Of a stretch of DNA of 64,000 nt, positions 42,934 through 49,364 are shown in pieces. Source of the DNA: Puia sp963703355 (GTDB taxonomy: Bacteria; Bacteroidota; Bacteroidia; Chitinophagales; Chitinophagaceae); NCBI GenBank assembly GCA_963703355.1, contig OY969813.1, positions 3,224,001 to 3,288,000 of the forward strand, in the 5' to 3' direction. The notes under the pieces were generated by a model. The model was not told where the DNA came from and made no database searches. It saw only the letters and a program-made list of their open reading frames with translations. The translations under genes were made by a program, and so were the position numbers. How positions within the stretch are numbered: position 1 is the first letter of the stretch; every line of letters starts with the position of its first letter.

Positions 42934-43454
42934 AGAACAAAATAAAGGCGGAAAAATTGAGTGATGCAGAGATCGCGGATGCCTACATTATTTCACAGCC
43001 GATAAACAAGAAGCAGCAGGCAGAGGCGAATACTCAGCTGGCTGAAGCCAGGGCAAGATCCCGTGCTAAAATGACAGTTGAAGACAAGCTTGGATTAAAA
43101 CTGATGCAGTTGAGACTGCAAATGGAAGAATACGTAAAAGCGGCAGATTTTGAAATTGAAAAGACATTCGGATATTATCTTAAAGAATACCTACACCTGA
43201 TAAACGTTAGGAGGAATGCGTTTGCCCATGATATCAGTATTCATGAGACGATGCTGAGTCAACTAATCAATAACAAACGTTCTCCGAATGAAAATATCAT
43301 GATACGGCTAGAACTGCATTCCAACAATACATTTCCGGCAACAGTCTGGTATGGTGTAGTGGAAAAGGGTAGAGGGTATGCCATTCAAACAGATAAAAAG
43401 CTAAGATTGAAGGAGAGTAGAAAGGTTAAAAGGCGACTTGTAGTTGCTCAGTAA
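42930..43454 (+). CDS. HigA-like XRE antitoxin
   Basis: 174 residues. The N-terminal half is a charged helical segment. The C-terminal HTH (RRNAFAHDISIHETMLSQLINNKRSPNENIMIRLELHSNNTFPATVWYGVVEKGRGYAI) resembles the plasmid-maintenance antidote/HigA family. Translation is coupled to the GNAT-like gene (ATGA at 42930-42933). The pair lies 103 nt from the right att core, a usual place for stabilising modules. Confidence 0.68.
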   Translation: MKNKIKAEKLSDAEIADAYIISQPINKKQQAEANTQLAEARARSRAKMTVEDKLGLKLMQLRLQMEEYVKAADFEIEKTFGYYLKEYLHLINVRRNAFAHDISIHETMLSQLINNKRSPNENIMIRLELHSNNTFPATVWYGVVEKGRGYAIQTDKKLRLKESRKVKRRLVVAQ

Positions 43455-43504
43455 TTTGCATTTGTAAATGTCTTGATCATTTCAAATAGGTTTTAAAACT
43501 CGTC

Positions 43505-43520
43505 ACTAATCCGTCACTAA
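43505..43520 (+). promoter_or_regulatory. Paired ACTAA motifs at the right end of element 1
   Basis: ACTAA-TCCGTC-ACTAA with an 11-bp period, 37 bp inside the right att core. It matches the left-end pair and the pair before the integrase. Confidence 0.45.
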
Positions 43521-43556
43521 TTCCGCTGAAACCTACTAGAATCGGGGGACAGTACT

Positions 43557-43578
43557 TTTTGTATCGGGAAGTGACCAT
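43557..43578 (+). other. attR of element 1 / left end of element 2
   Basis: Second perfect copy of the 22-bp core. The 230 bp on its right is homologous to the 230 bp right of attL (shared TTTGCTTTTNGTTGCTTTTC-type sequence, paired ACTAA/ACCAA and a GATACGG array). This site is therefore both the right end of element 1 and the left end of a related second element. Confidence 0.85.
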
Positions 43579-43678
43579 GCTGCACTGAACGCACGTTTCC
43601 CGCAGTTGACGCATATCCTAATTGGATTTCATTTGCTTTTTGTTGCTTTTCTTCGCCTTTAGTAGCCTTTTCTTCGCT

Positions 43679-43694
43679 ACTAATCAGTTACCAA
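43679..43694 (+). promoter_or_regulatory. Paired ACTAA/ACCAA motif in element 2 left end
   Basis: ACTAA-TCAGTT-ACCAA with an 11-bp period and one base changed in the second copy, at the position matching the pair at 21335-21350. Confidence 0.4.
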
Positions 43695-43744
43695 ATTCAG
43701 TTTTCATGATTTGCTTGATTTTGTTGGCCAGATTATGGGTCAAA

Positions 43745-43794
43745 ATGATACGGTATGATACCTAATGATACTCAATGATACCGTATGATACGGT
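43745..43794. repeat. GATACGGTATGATAC tandem array 2
   Basis: Five degenerate copies of ATGATACGGT-type units about 190 bp from the element 2 left end, in the same position as array 1 in element 1. Confidence 0.8.
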
Positions 43795-43903
43795 GAAAAT
43801 CCAGATCTCCTAAGGGAAAACATGTAGAAAGCCGCATGTATTGTAAGAGTTGATTAATCTCGATATATTTAACGGTATATATCATGAAATTCTTCTGATA
43901 GAG

Positions 43904-44377
43904 ATGCTAAAACTTTACAAAAATAAAGATGGAATACTTCAATACTGGGAAACTTGGGACAGTGATAAAAAAACAGGTGTTATTCATTGGGGCATCGTTG
44001 GAGAAAGAGGGCAAAGTGAAGAAATCAAATCTGATTTATTAAAAAGCTTTAGAGTCAAAATTCAAAAATTAGTTGATCAAAAAATCAAAGAAGGATTTGA
44101 AGAAATTGAAGATCTATACACTTTGCTGATTGAATATTCAATTGACGGCATGGGTTTGCCACAGGATGTTGATAAAAGACATAAGCTTGAAAAACGAATG
44201 AATGAACTACTCGGTTGGACAGGGCTTGGAAATTGTGATGGAGGGAGCATTGGCAGCGGAACTATGGAGTCTTGTTGTTTTGTTGTTGATTTTGAAATCG
44301 CTAAAAGAGTAATCGAGCAAGATTTAGAAAACACGGAGTTTGAAAATTATACTAGAATATTTGATGAAAATCGATAG
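43904..44377 (+). CDS. Small soluble protein, WGR-like start, immunity-like cargo
   Basis: 157 residues from the ATG at 43904. The N-terminus KLYKNKDGILQYWETWDSDKKTGVIHWGIVGERGQSEEI resembles a WGR fold (WG.VG.RGQ). The remainder has LLIEYSIDGMGLPQDVDKRHKLEKRMNELLGWTGLGNCDGGSIGSGTMESCC, which I do not recognise. Size, solitary position and AT-rich composition resemble orphan immunity genes. It overlaps the next gene's start by 14 nt. Confidence 0.55.
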   Translation: MLKLYKNKDGILQYWETWDSDKKTGVIHWGIVGERGQSEEIKSDLLKSFRVKIQKLVDQKIKEGFEEIEDLYTLLIEYSIDGMGLPQDVDKRHKLEKRMNELLGWTGLGNCDGGSIGSGTMESCCFVVDFEIAKRVIEQDLENTEFENYTRIFDENR

Positions 44378-45116
44378 GAAATTTGTTAATACAAAACCGT
44401 TGATATTCTTCTTGACGATTTTGAGTTTTTCTGATGTATTTGGCAGCGATACTCTGTATTTCCGATTATCGAATCCCATAAACACGGTAAAAGATCCAAA
44501 TGGATCATACCTCAGGAAATGCGTACTCGAAAATGATTATTATCATGTTTGGGATTACAATAAAAAAAATGTGCTTGTAACTGAATCCTATTATGCAGAT
44601 ACAACATTCAAGAAGAAGTTGTTATGCCATAAATACTTTAATGAACAGTACGGATTTTTGGAACAGTCCAGATGCTATAAAGATGGTAGGCTAAACGGTT
44701 ATTTTGTGGACTATGACAAAAATGGAGATACAACTGACTACCAGATATATGAAAGCGGTGATCTTGTTAAATCCTGGAGTTTACATCCGGAAGAACGGGA
44801 TACAGCATTAGAAACGCTTACGATTCAGGAAGTCAGAGCGGAATTCCCTGGAGGAAAGGAAGGCTGGATAAACTATTTAAGTAGAAATCTTCGATATCCT
44901 TCGCAATTAAAAGACTCAGGCATAACTGGGCAAGTTATCTTGCGATTTACAATTACACCAAAGGGTAAAATAGAGGATATCATTGTTGTTAAAAGCCTTC
45001 ACCCCATATTTGATAAAGAGGCAGTTCGTGTTGTATCTGAGTCTCCAAAATGGAAGGCCGCCGAGCAACTTGGTAAGAGGGTGCAAACAACTATTACCCA
45101 ACCGATAAATTTTTAA
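44364..45116 (+). CDS. Secreted TonB C-terminal-domain protein
   Basis: 250 residues. A signal peptide (PLIFFLTILSFSDVFGSDT) is followed by a MORN-like region (FLEQSRCYKDGRLNGYFVDYDKNGDTTDYQIYESG) and a TonB C-terminal domain (FPGGKEGWINYLSRNLRYP, GITGQVILRFTITPKGKIEDIIVV, TTITQPINF). There is no proline-rich linker and no membrane anchor apart from the signal, so it is not a classical energy transducer. Its domain is homologous to the end of the tonB product at 18920-19735. Confidence 0.75.
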   Translation: MKIDRKFVNTKPLIFFLTILSFSDVFGSDTLYFRLSNPINTVKDPNGSYLRKCVLENDYYHVWDYNKKNVLVTESYYADTTFKKKLLCHKYFNEQYGFLEQSRCYKDGRLNGYFVDYDKNGDTTDYQIYESGDLVKSWSLHPEERDTALETLTIQEVRAEFPGGKEGWINYLSRNLRYPSQLKDSGITGQVILRFTITPKGKIEDIIVVKSLHPIFDKEAVRVVSESPKWKAAEQLGKRVQTTITQPINF

Positions 45117-45176
45117 TGATACGGTATTATACGGTATGATACATAATGATACTGTATGATACCTTATGATATGGTA
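45116..45176. repeat. GATACGGTATGATAC tandem array 3
   Basis: About six degenerate copies of ATGATACGGT-type units, beginning at the stop of the TonB-like gene and ending about 45 nt before the next gene. Confidence 0.8.
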
Positions 45177-45220
45177 GTTTTGTGTAGACCAGCTGAGAAT
45201 TCATTACTAACTACTAATTG

Positions 45221-45577
45221 ATGGATGCGAATAAATTCATAGAGGCTATAAAGGAAGTGGTGGGAGAGGGTTCTATTCGAGGGGTTCAATCTCAACTTCT
45301 GAAACCAACCGGAAGAAAACCCTCCAAAAACCTGGTTGCAATGTCCAATTGGTATAATGGATTGAATGATGGTGATAAAGGAATGGTGATCAAAATCATA
45401 AGAGAATCTGTACAGATGGGTATATTTTCTTTCTTATGTATTATAGATGGAGTTTCATTTGTTGAAAACGGCCCGGATAAAGGACAATTTAAACTGATAT
45501 TTGAGAAGAACAACGATCAATTCCTGATTAACGATCCTACACACGAGTTCCTGCATGATCTCTTTAACGCCAAATAA
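45221..45577 (+). CDS. Small hypothetical cargo protein
   Basis: 118 residues from ATG at 45221 (TTG directly before). Soluble, with LLKPTGRKPSKNLVAMSNWYNGLNDGDKGMVIKIIRESVQMGIFSFLCIIDGV and the C-terminal FLINDPTHEFLHDLFNAK. The last motif reads like a known small Bacteroidota family, but I cannot name it. It is framed by array 3 before and a TTACG array after. Confidence 0.55.
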   Translation: MDANKFIEAIKEVVGEGSIRGVQSQLLKPTGRKPSKNLVAMSNWYNGLNDGDKGMVIKIIRESVQMGIFSFLCIIDGVSFVENGPDKGQFKLIFEKNNDQFLINDPTHEFLHDLFNAK

Positions 45578-45629
45578 GGAAATCAAATACTAAATCTCTG
45601 ATTAAAATTCATAATTCTCAAGGATACAT

Positions 45630-45673
45630 TGTCTTACGCATCTTACGGATCGGACGTTTCTTACAGGCAGTAA
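45630..45673. repeat. CTTACGGATC-type tandem array (copy 2)
   Basis: GTCTTACGCATCTTACGGATCG and GTTTCTTACAGGCAGTAAG form a degenerate tandem of TCTTACGGA. It is related to arrays at 22454 and 47472. Confidence 0.5.
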
Positions 45674-45787
45674 GATTGGGATCGAACTAAGTGGAAATGT
45701 GTATGCAGGATTGTGATTGTGGAAGTTAAGTAAACTCAATATATTTAATATTGGAAGCCTCACCCCTTAATACACCATATTTTTATA

Positions 45788-46749
45788 ATGACATCTGAAA
45801 ACGTCCCAAACTCTAAGTCAATTCGAAAACTTCTTGCAATAGGTATCCCGTGTGTTATAGGTTGGTTCTTCGCCATTATGGCGATCTACTATTTCAGGGA
45901 CTACACATTCGGTCTCTTCATATGGCTGCCAGCTGTGTTGGGGGCTTTGTCTACGATGATCTATGGATTCCAAAATGTTGTTGACAGAAAAGTGCTCAGA
46001 AATATCTCATATGCGACATTGGGTGTTTTCAGCCTTGGGCTTTTGACATTTGCCATGGAGGGAATCATTTGCATATTAATGGCTGCTCCTGTAGGACTTC
46101 TATTCGTTTACATTGGTCATTGGATTGGTTATGCTATCATTAAAAGTAAAATGAGTGGGAATACGCCAGCAGCCATGATCCTACTCTCCCTTTCGATTCC
46201 GGCATTGACGTCGTTCGAACATGCCGTCAAAGTAAAATATGATCTGCGATTGGTGATAACTTCTATAGAAATCAATGCGCCTATAGAAACAGTTTGGAAG
46301 AATGTTATTCACTTTTCCCCGTTGGATGATCCCAAAGAATTTATTTTTAAATCTGGAATCGCATACCCCATAAGTGCGCAAATAGATGGTGTGGGTGTGG
46401 GAGCAATACGCCACTGTAATTTCTCTTCTGGAAGTTTCAGCGAGCCGATTACAGTCTGGAATGAACCGAATCTTTTGAAGTTCGATGTTAAAAATCAACC
46501 GGAACCTTTAAAAGAAATAAGTTTTTATGATATACATCCGAATCATCTTCACGGCTACTGGGTTTCACAAAAGGGCAGTTTAAATTAACGAAACTTGCCA
46601 ACGGTCATACATTATTGGAGGGTACCACTTGGTATTTCAATAAAATAAAACCCGGTATTTATTGGACCATTTGGAGCGATTACATTGTTCACAAAATTCA
46701 CGAGAGAGTTCTGGGACATATTAAGGAGCAAGCAGAAATCCTGAATTAA
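45788..46749 (+). pseudogene. Membrane protein with C-terminal SRPBCC-like domain, frameshifted
   Basis: The N-terminal part has four hydrophobic segments (for instance LLAIGIPCVIGWFFAIMAIYYF), then a SRPBCC/START-like domain beginning INAPIETVWKNVIHFSPLDDPKEFIFKSGIAYPISAQIDGVGVGAIRHCNFSSGSF. In the present frame it stops at 46588 after HGYWVSQKG. One base before the poly-A/G stretch near 46573-46575 is missing: the shifted frame continues GQFKLTKLANGHTLLEGTTWYFNKIKPGIYW up to TAA at 46747-46749, completing the domain. The gene is therefore broken by a single-base deletion. Confidence 0.7.
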
Positions 46750-46779
46750 TTCGGGTTTGATTTAAACGCAGTCTTCTTT

Positions 46780-47454
46780 ATGGTACACATTTTAGTAAAA
46801 ATGGCTGGTTTGATACTTTCTGGAATAAGTTCCGTGGTATTTTATATAACAAAGCCATTTGATTCTATTAATTTTTATAATAAAACATTTATAAAGCGTA
46901 TAAAACCTGGTGGATGGGTTCTTTTTGGATTATTTATTCTTGGCTTAGGCGTATTCTTTTTTGATGGCTATTTGGAGAACAGAGAAAAAATATATTCCGA
47001 GAGACCTATTATTAATTTAGGGCAGGGACCACAATACATTTTGGAAGAAACTGAAAATAATGATACCAGAAGAATCATGACGACGGTTCAAAATTATGGT
47101 GGCAGCAACGCTATCGAAGTTTGTACATCTATCACCAGCTTTAGTCAGGGATTGGGGGAGAATACTTTATACTTTGATAGTACGATTACCTATGAAGGAA
47201 ATGAATATGATTTTATCGGCAAGGGGGCGGCTATGAAATATATATTAAACTATAAAATGAGGCCAGCAGAAGATACTCTCCCGACTTATATTTATTTTAG
47301 AGTTGCTTTTAAGAATGAAGATAAAAGCATTTGTGATACGCTAAGAAAAATATTCGAAGTGTCACGCAGAGATCCAAATGAATTAATTCTACAGGTAAAA
47401 CCAGGTTTGAATCAAATTTTAACCTTTGCATTAAAAATGCGACATGTTTGGTAG
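46780..47454 (+). CDS. Hypothetical membrane protein of element 2
   Basis: 224 residues. Two membrane helices near the N-terminus (MAGLILSGISSVVFYI and WVLFGLFILGLGVFFF) are followed by a non-cytoplasmic beta-rich domain (PIINLGQGPQYILEETENNDTRRIMTTVQNYGGSNAIEVC). No family recognised. It is a cargo gene with AT-rich codon use. Confidence 0.55.
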   Translation: MVHILVKMAGLILSGISSVVFYITKPFDSINFYNKTFIKRIKPGGWVLFGLFILGLGVFFFDGYLENREKIYSERPIINLGQGPQYILEETENNDTRRIMTTVQNYGGSNAIEVCTSITSFSQGLGENTLYFDSTITYEGNEYDFIGKGAAMKYILNYKMRPAEDTLPTYIYFRVAFKNEDKSICDTLRKIFEVSRRDPNELILQVKPGLNQILTFALKMRHVW

Positions 47455-47471
47455 CATTTGAAGGGTTCATC

Positions 47472-47506
47472 GATCGAAGACGTAAGATTCATAAGATCCG
47501 TAAGAA
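47472..47506. repeat. CTTACGGATC-type tandem array (copy 3, inverted)
   Basis: GAAGACGTAAGATTCATAAGATCCGTAAGAAAAT is the reverse orientation of the CTTACGGATC arrays at 22454 and 45630. It ends 6 nt before the NUMOD gene. Confidence 0.45.
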
Positions 47507-47511
47507 AATAA

Positions 47512-48450
47512 ATGATTCGAAAGCAACCATTACAGAAGTCAAAGTTTCCACCGGACTTTGAAAAATACCCATGCCGAAATACCTCGTTGGTAAATCTTAC
47601 TAATGAAGAATGGGTACCCATCCCCGAGTTTGAAGATTATTTCGAAATTTCAAATTATGGCCGTGTAAAATCGCTTGCCAGGGAAATCCAATATCCGAAT
47701 GGCAAAGTGATTCATAAAAAGGAAAGGATTATCAGGGCTGGCGTTTCACCAGCGCCTAACTACTACACAGGCGACTATACTTATCAGCTTGGGATTACAT
47801 TGAATGTAAACAATGAAAAATACTGTTTCTCCATTGCGCGCCTCGTTTATCATTGCCATGTAAAGGCTATCGATTCTCAGGACCAAAAACTATATGTGCT
47901 TCAGAAAGATGGAAACGGCCTCAATTGTGATTATAAGAACCTGCACACTTTCGATTCAAACGGTAAACAGAAGAGAATCTATGAGCGGAAGAGGAATATA
48001 ACCTGTTTCTCGTGGCTGGACATGAAAGCTATCGTTCAAAAGGATTTGAAACGACGAATGAGACCGGTAACTCAGTATACGGATAAGGGTAAAAGGATAA
48101 AAGTATTCGAAAGCATTAAGTCTGCCGGTGAATCGACTGGTATTCCAAAAGCACATATAAGCGCGGTTGCAAATGATTACTGGCCCAGAGCTGGTGGTTT
48201 TGTATGGAGACACGGAAAAGGGCCAGCAAAAATGGATTTCACCGAGTATTTTGCTGCCAAGAAAGCGTCTTATAAAGAAAAACGCGGATTTAAAATAGAT
48301 CAGTTTACACTGGCGGGTAAAAAAGTAGCTACGTTTCTCAGTATCATGGATGCGAGCAAACAAACCGGTATTTCGAATTCTCTGATTTCAAGAGCAGTCA
48401 ATGGGATTCTTAAAAGTACGAGAGGATATATTTGGAAGTTGAAGAAGTGA
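47512..48450 (+). CDS. NUMOD4/HNH-like homing-endonuclease-type protein with two NUMOD1 repeats
   Basis: 312 residues. A NUMOD4 motif (EEWVPIPEFEDYFEISNYGRVKSLAREI, about 29-56) is followed by an HNH-like region. The expected V-H-H-D pattern is degenerate there (RLVYHCHVKAIDSQDQKLYVLQKDGNGLNCDYKNL), with the classical HID/NN partly lost. Two NUMOD1-type helix-turn-helix repeats follow (QYTDKGKRIKVFESIKSAGESTGIPKAHISAVAN and QFTLAGKKVATFLSIMDASKQTGISNSLISRAVNG). It may bind DNA, but nuclease activity is doubtful. It stands alone, without an intron or intein context. Confidence 0.8.
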   Translation: MIRKQPLQKSKFPPDFEKYPCRNTSLVNLTNEEWVPIPEFEDYFEISNYGRVKSLAREIQYPNGKVIHKKERIIRAGVSPAPNYYTGDYTYQLGITLNVNNEKYCFSIARLVYHCHVKAIDSQDQKLYVLQKDGNGLNCDYKNLHTFDSNGKQKRIYERKRNITCFSWLDMKAIVQKDLKRRMRPVTQYTDKGKRIKVFESIKSAGESTGIPKAHISAVANDYWPRAGGFVWRHGKGPAKMDFTEYFAAKKASYKEKRGFKIDQFTLAGKKVATFLSIMDASKQTGISNSLISRAVNGILKSTRGYIWKLKK

Positions 48451-48480
48451 TATCAATCGCCTGAATCAAAAGTATCTCAT

Positions 48481-48508
48481 ATTAGTCCATGGCCATGCAT
48501 GGACTAAT
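48481..48508. terminator. ATTAGTCCATG palindrome at the end of the element 2 radC-like gene
   Basis: ATTAGTCCATG and CATGGACTAAT pair perfectly around GCCATG, overlapping the stop of the radC-like gene. The element 1 homologue has only a degenerate version. It could be a terminator for either strand. Confidence 0.5.
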
Positions 48509-48953
48509 AACAATCCTCAGTGATAATCAGGTGATCTAAAAGCAGAACATCAATTAGTCCCAGGGCTTCTTTAATCTGCTTCGTTATCTTAATGTCACTT
48601 TTACTTGCCTCCAGCTTTCCACTAGGGTGATTATGAACGACAATAACCTTAGAGGCCATTGTATGGAGAGCCAGGCACACCAACAGTTGAACATCAATGA
48701 TGGTTCCCCTGATATTTCCGGTTGAGATGAGTCGGTAGGATATAAGTTGGCTTGCATTGTTGAAAAAGAGCGCCATTGATTGCTCCTGTAGGTTTATAAG
48801 CTCTTCATTCCACCGAGGTCTTACCCATTCAAAAACATCCAGGGCCAGCTTCATCGGTTCATCGTGAAGGATCTCCCGTTTGTACTGAATGGATATCGCA
48901 GATCCAATATGATCTTTCTTTACACGCTTGAGAGTTTGTTTGCGAGTGGTCAC
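48504..48953 (-). CDS. RadC-like JAB-domain protein (element 2 copy)
   Basis: 149 residues, over 90% identical by eye to the element 1 copy (23905-24381) but with many silent changes, so the elements diverged long ago under constraint. The metal site HNHPSG and D are intact. It ends nine residues earlier than the element 1 copy, at a palindrome. It lies downstream of the broken partner gene. Confidence 0.85.
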   Translation of the reverse strand: MTTRKQTLKRVKKDHIGSAISIQYKREILHDEPMKLALDVFEWVRPRWNEELINLQEQSMALFFNNASQLISYRLISTGNIRGTIIDVQLLVCLALHTMASKVIVVHNHPSGKLEASKSDIKITKQIKEALGLIDVLLLDHLIITEDCY

Positions 48954-48962
48954 AGAATGAGG

Positions 48963-49203
48963 TTATTCAATTTCTTTTGGAGATGATAATTCCTTTTCTA
49001 TCTCTTCAGCAATTTTCATTGTAGCCTCAATCAATTCTTCCAGCTGGCCATAGAAGTGGATCAATGACATTCGTTCTGAAGGCTCATGATATTGAATGTT
49101 ATCAGAACAAAGCGCAGTCTCCACTAAATTCCACAGACGGGTTCGTACTTCATACATTTCTCTGTTAGTCAAAGTATACTTTGATGATTTGATATGGGTT
49201 CTG
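48963..49203 (-). pseudogene. RadC-partner gene, frameshifted
   Basis: The 48963-49172 frame encodes REMYEVRTRLWNLVETALCSDNIQYHEPSERMSLIHFYGQ... almost identical to the element 1 partner. The N-terminal part (DQNPYQIIKVYFD) is in the next frame, one extra base near 49165 (GACTAAC against GACGAC) shifting it and adding an in-frame stop. Homology continues to about 49203 and fades upstream, so the gene start is lost or changed. Confidence 0.6.
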
Positions 49204-49364
49204 ATCCGTTAGTTTTCCGTCTGATTGGTTAAAGGGAAAAAACAATAACAAGAACAGCAGCATGTTCGTTCTGCGAACCTTTTTACATTTTCCCCCTGGC
49301 ACTAAGAGAATTCAACTATGCCATAAAAGAACAAAATCAACGACTGGGAACTTTTATGCGGGAA

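Larger units (their letters stand above)
21213..43578. mobile_element. Integrative element 1 inserted in the 3' end of mnmE
   Basis: A perfect 22-bp direct repeat (TTTTGTATCGGG...GTGACCAT) at 21213-21234 and 43557-43578 bounds about 22.3 kb of lower-GC cargo. The repeat contains the last five mnmE codons and the stop. Inside are a tyrosine recombinase, HTH/excisionase-like genes, a VirE/DUF3987 primase-like protein, a RadC-like pair, a restriction-modification operon and a probable toxin-antitoxin pair at the right end. I see no relaxase, VirD4 or Tra genes, so it is a genomic island or mobilizable element, not a conjugative one. Confidence 0.88.
43557..49300. mobile_element. Element 2, decayed relative of element 1 (right end approximate)
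   Basis: It starts at the 22-bp core with a left end homologous to that of element 1 and ends with a second RadC-like pair. After that pair the sequence runs into the chromosomal carboxylesterase gene. There is no integrase, primase or third att copy. Several genes are frameshifted. The right boundary cannot be fixed; homology to element 1 fades between about 49205 and 49250. Confidence 0.6.

Noticed and set aside
21213..43578. Element 1 as a conjugative element
   Set aside because: No relaxase, coupling protein or Tra genes could be recognised.
49205..49364. Element 2 right end fixed at one base
   Set aside because: Homology to element 1 fades gradually and there is no direct repeat, so a precise border is not supported.
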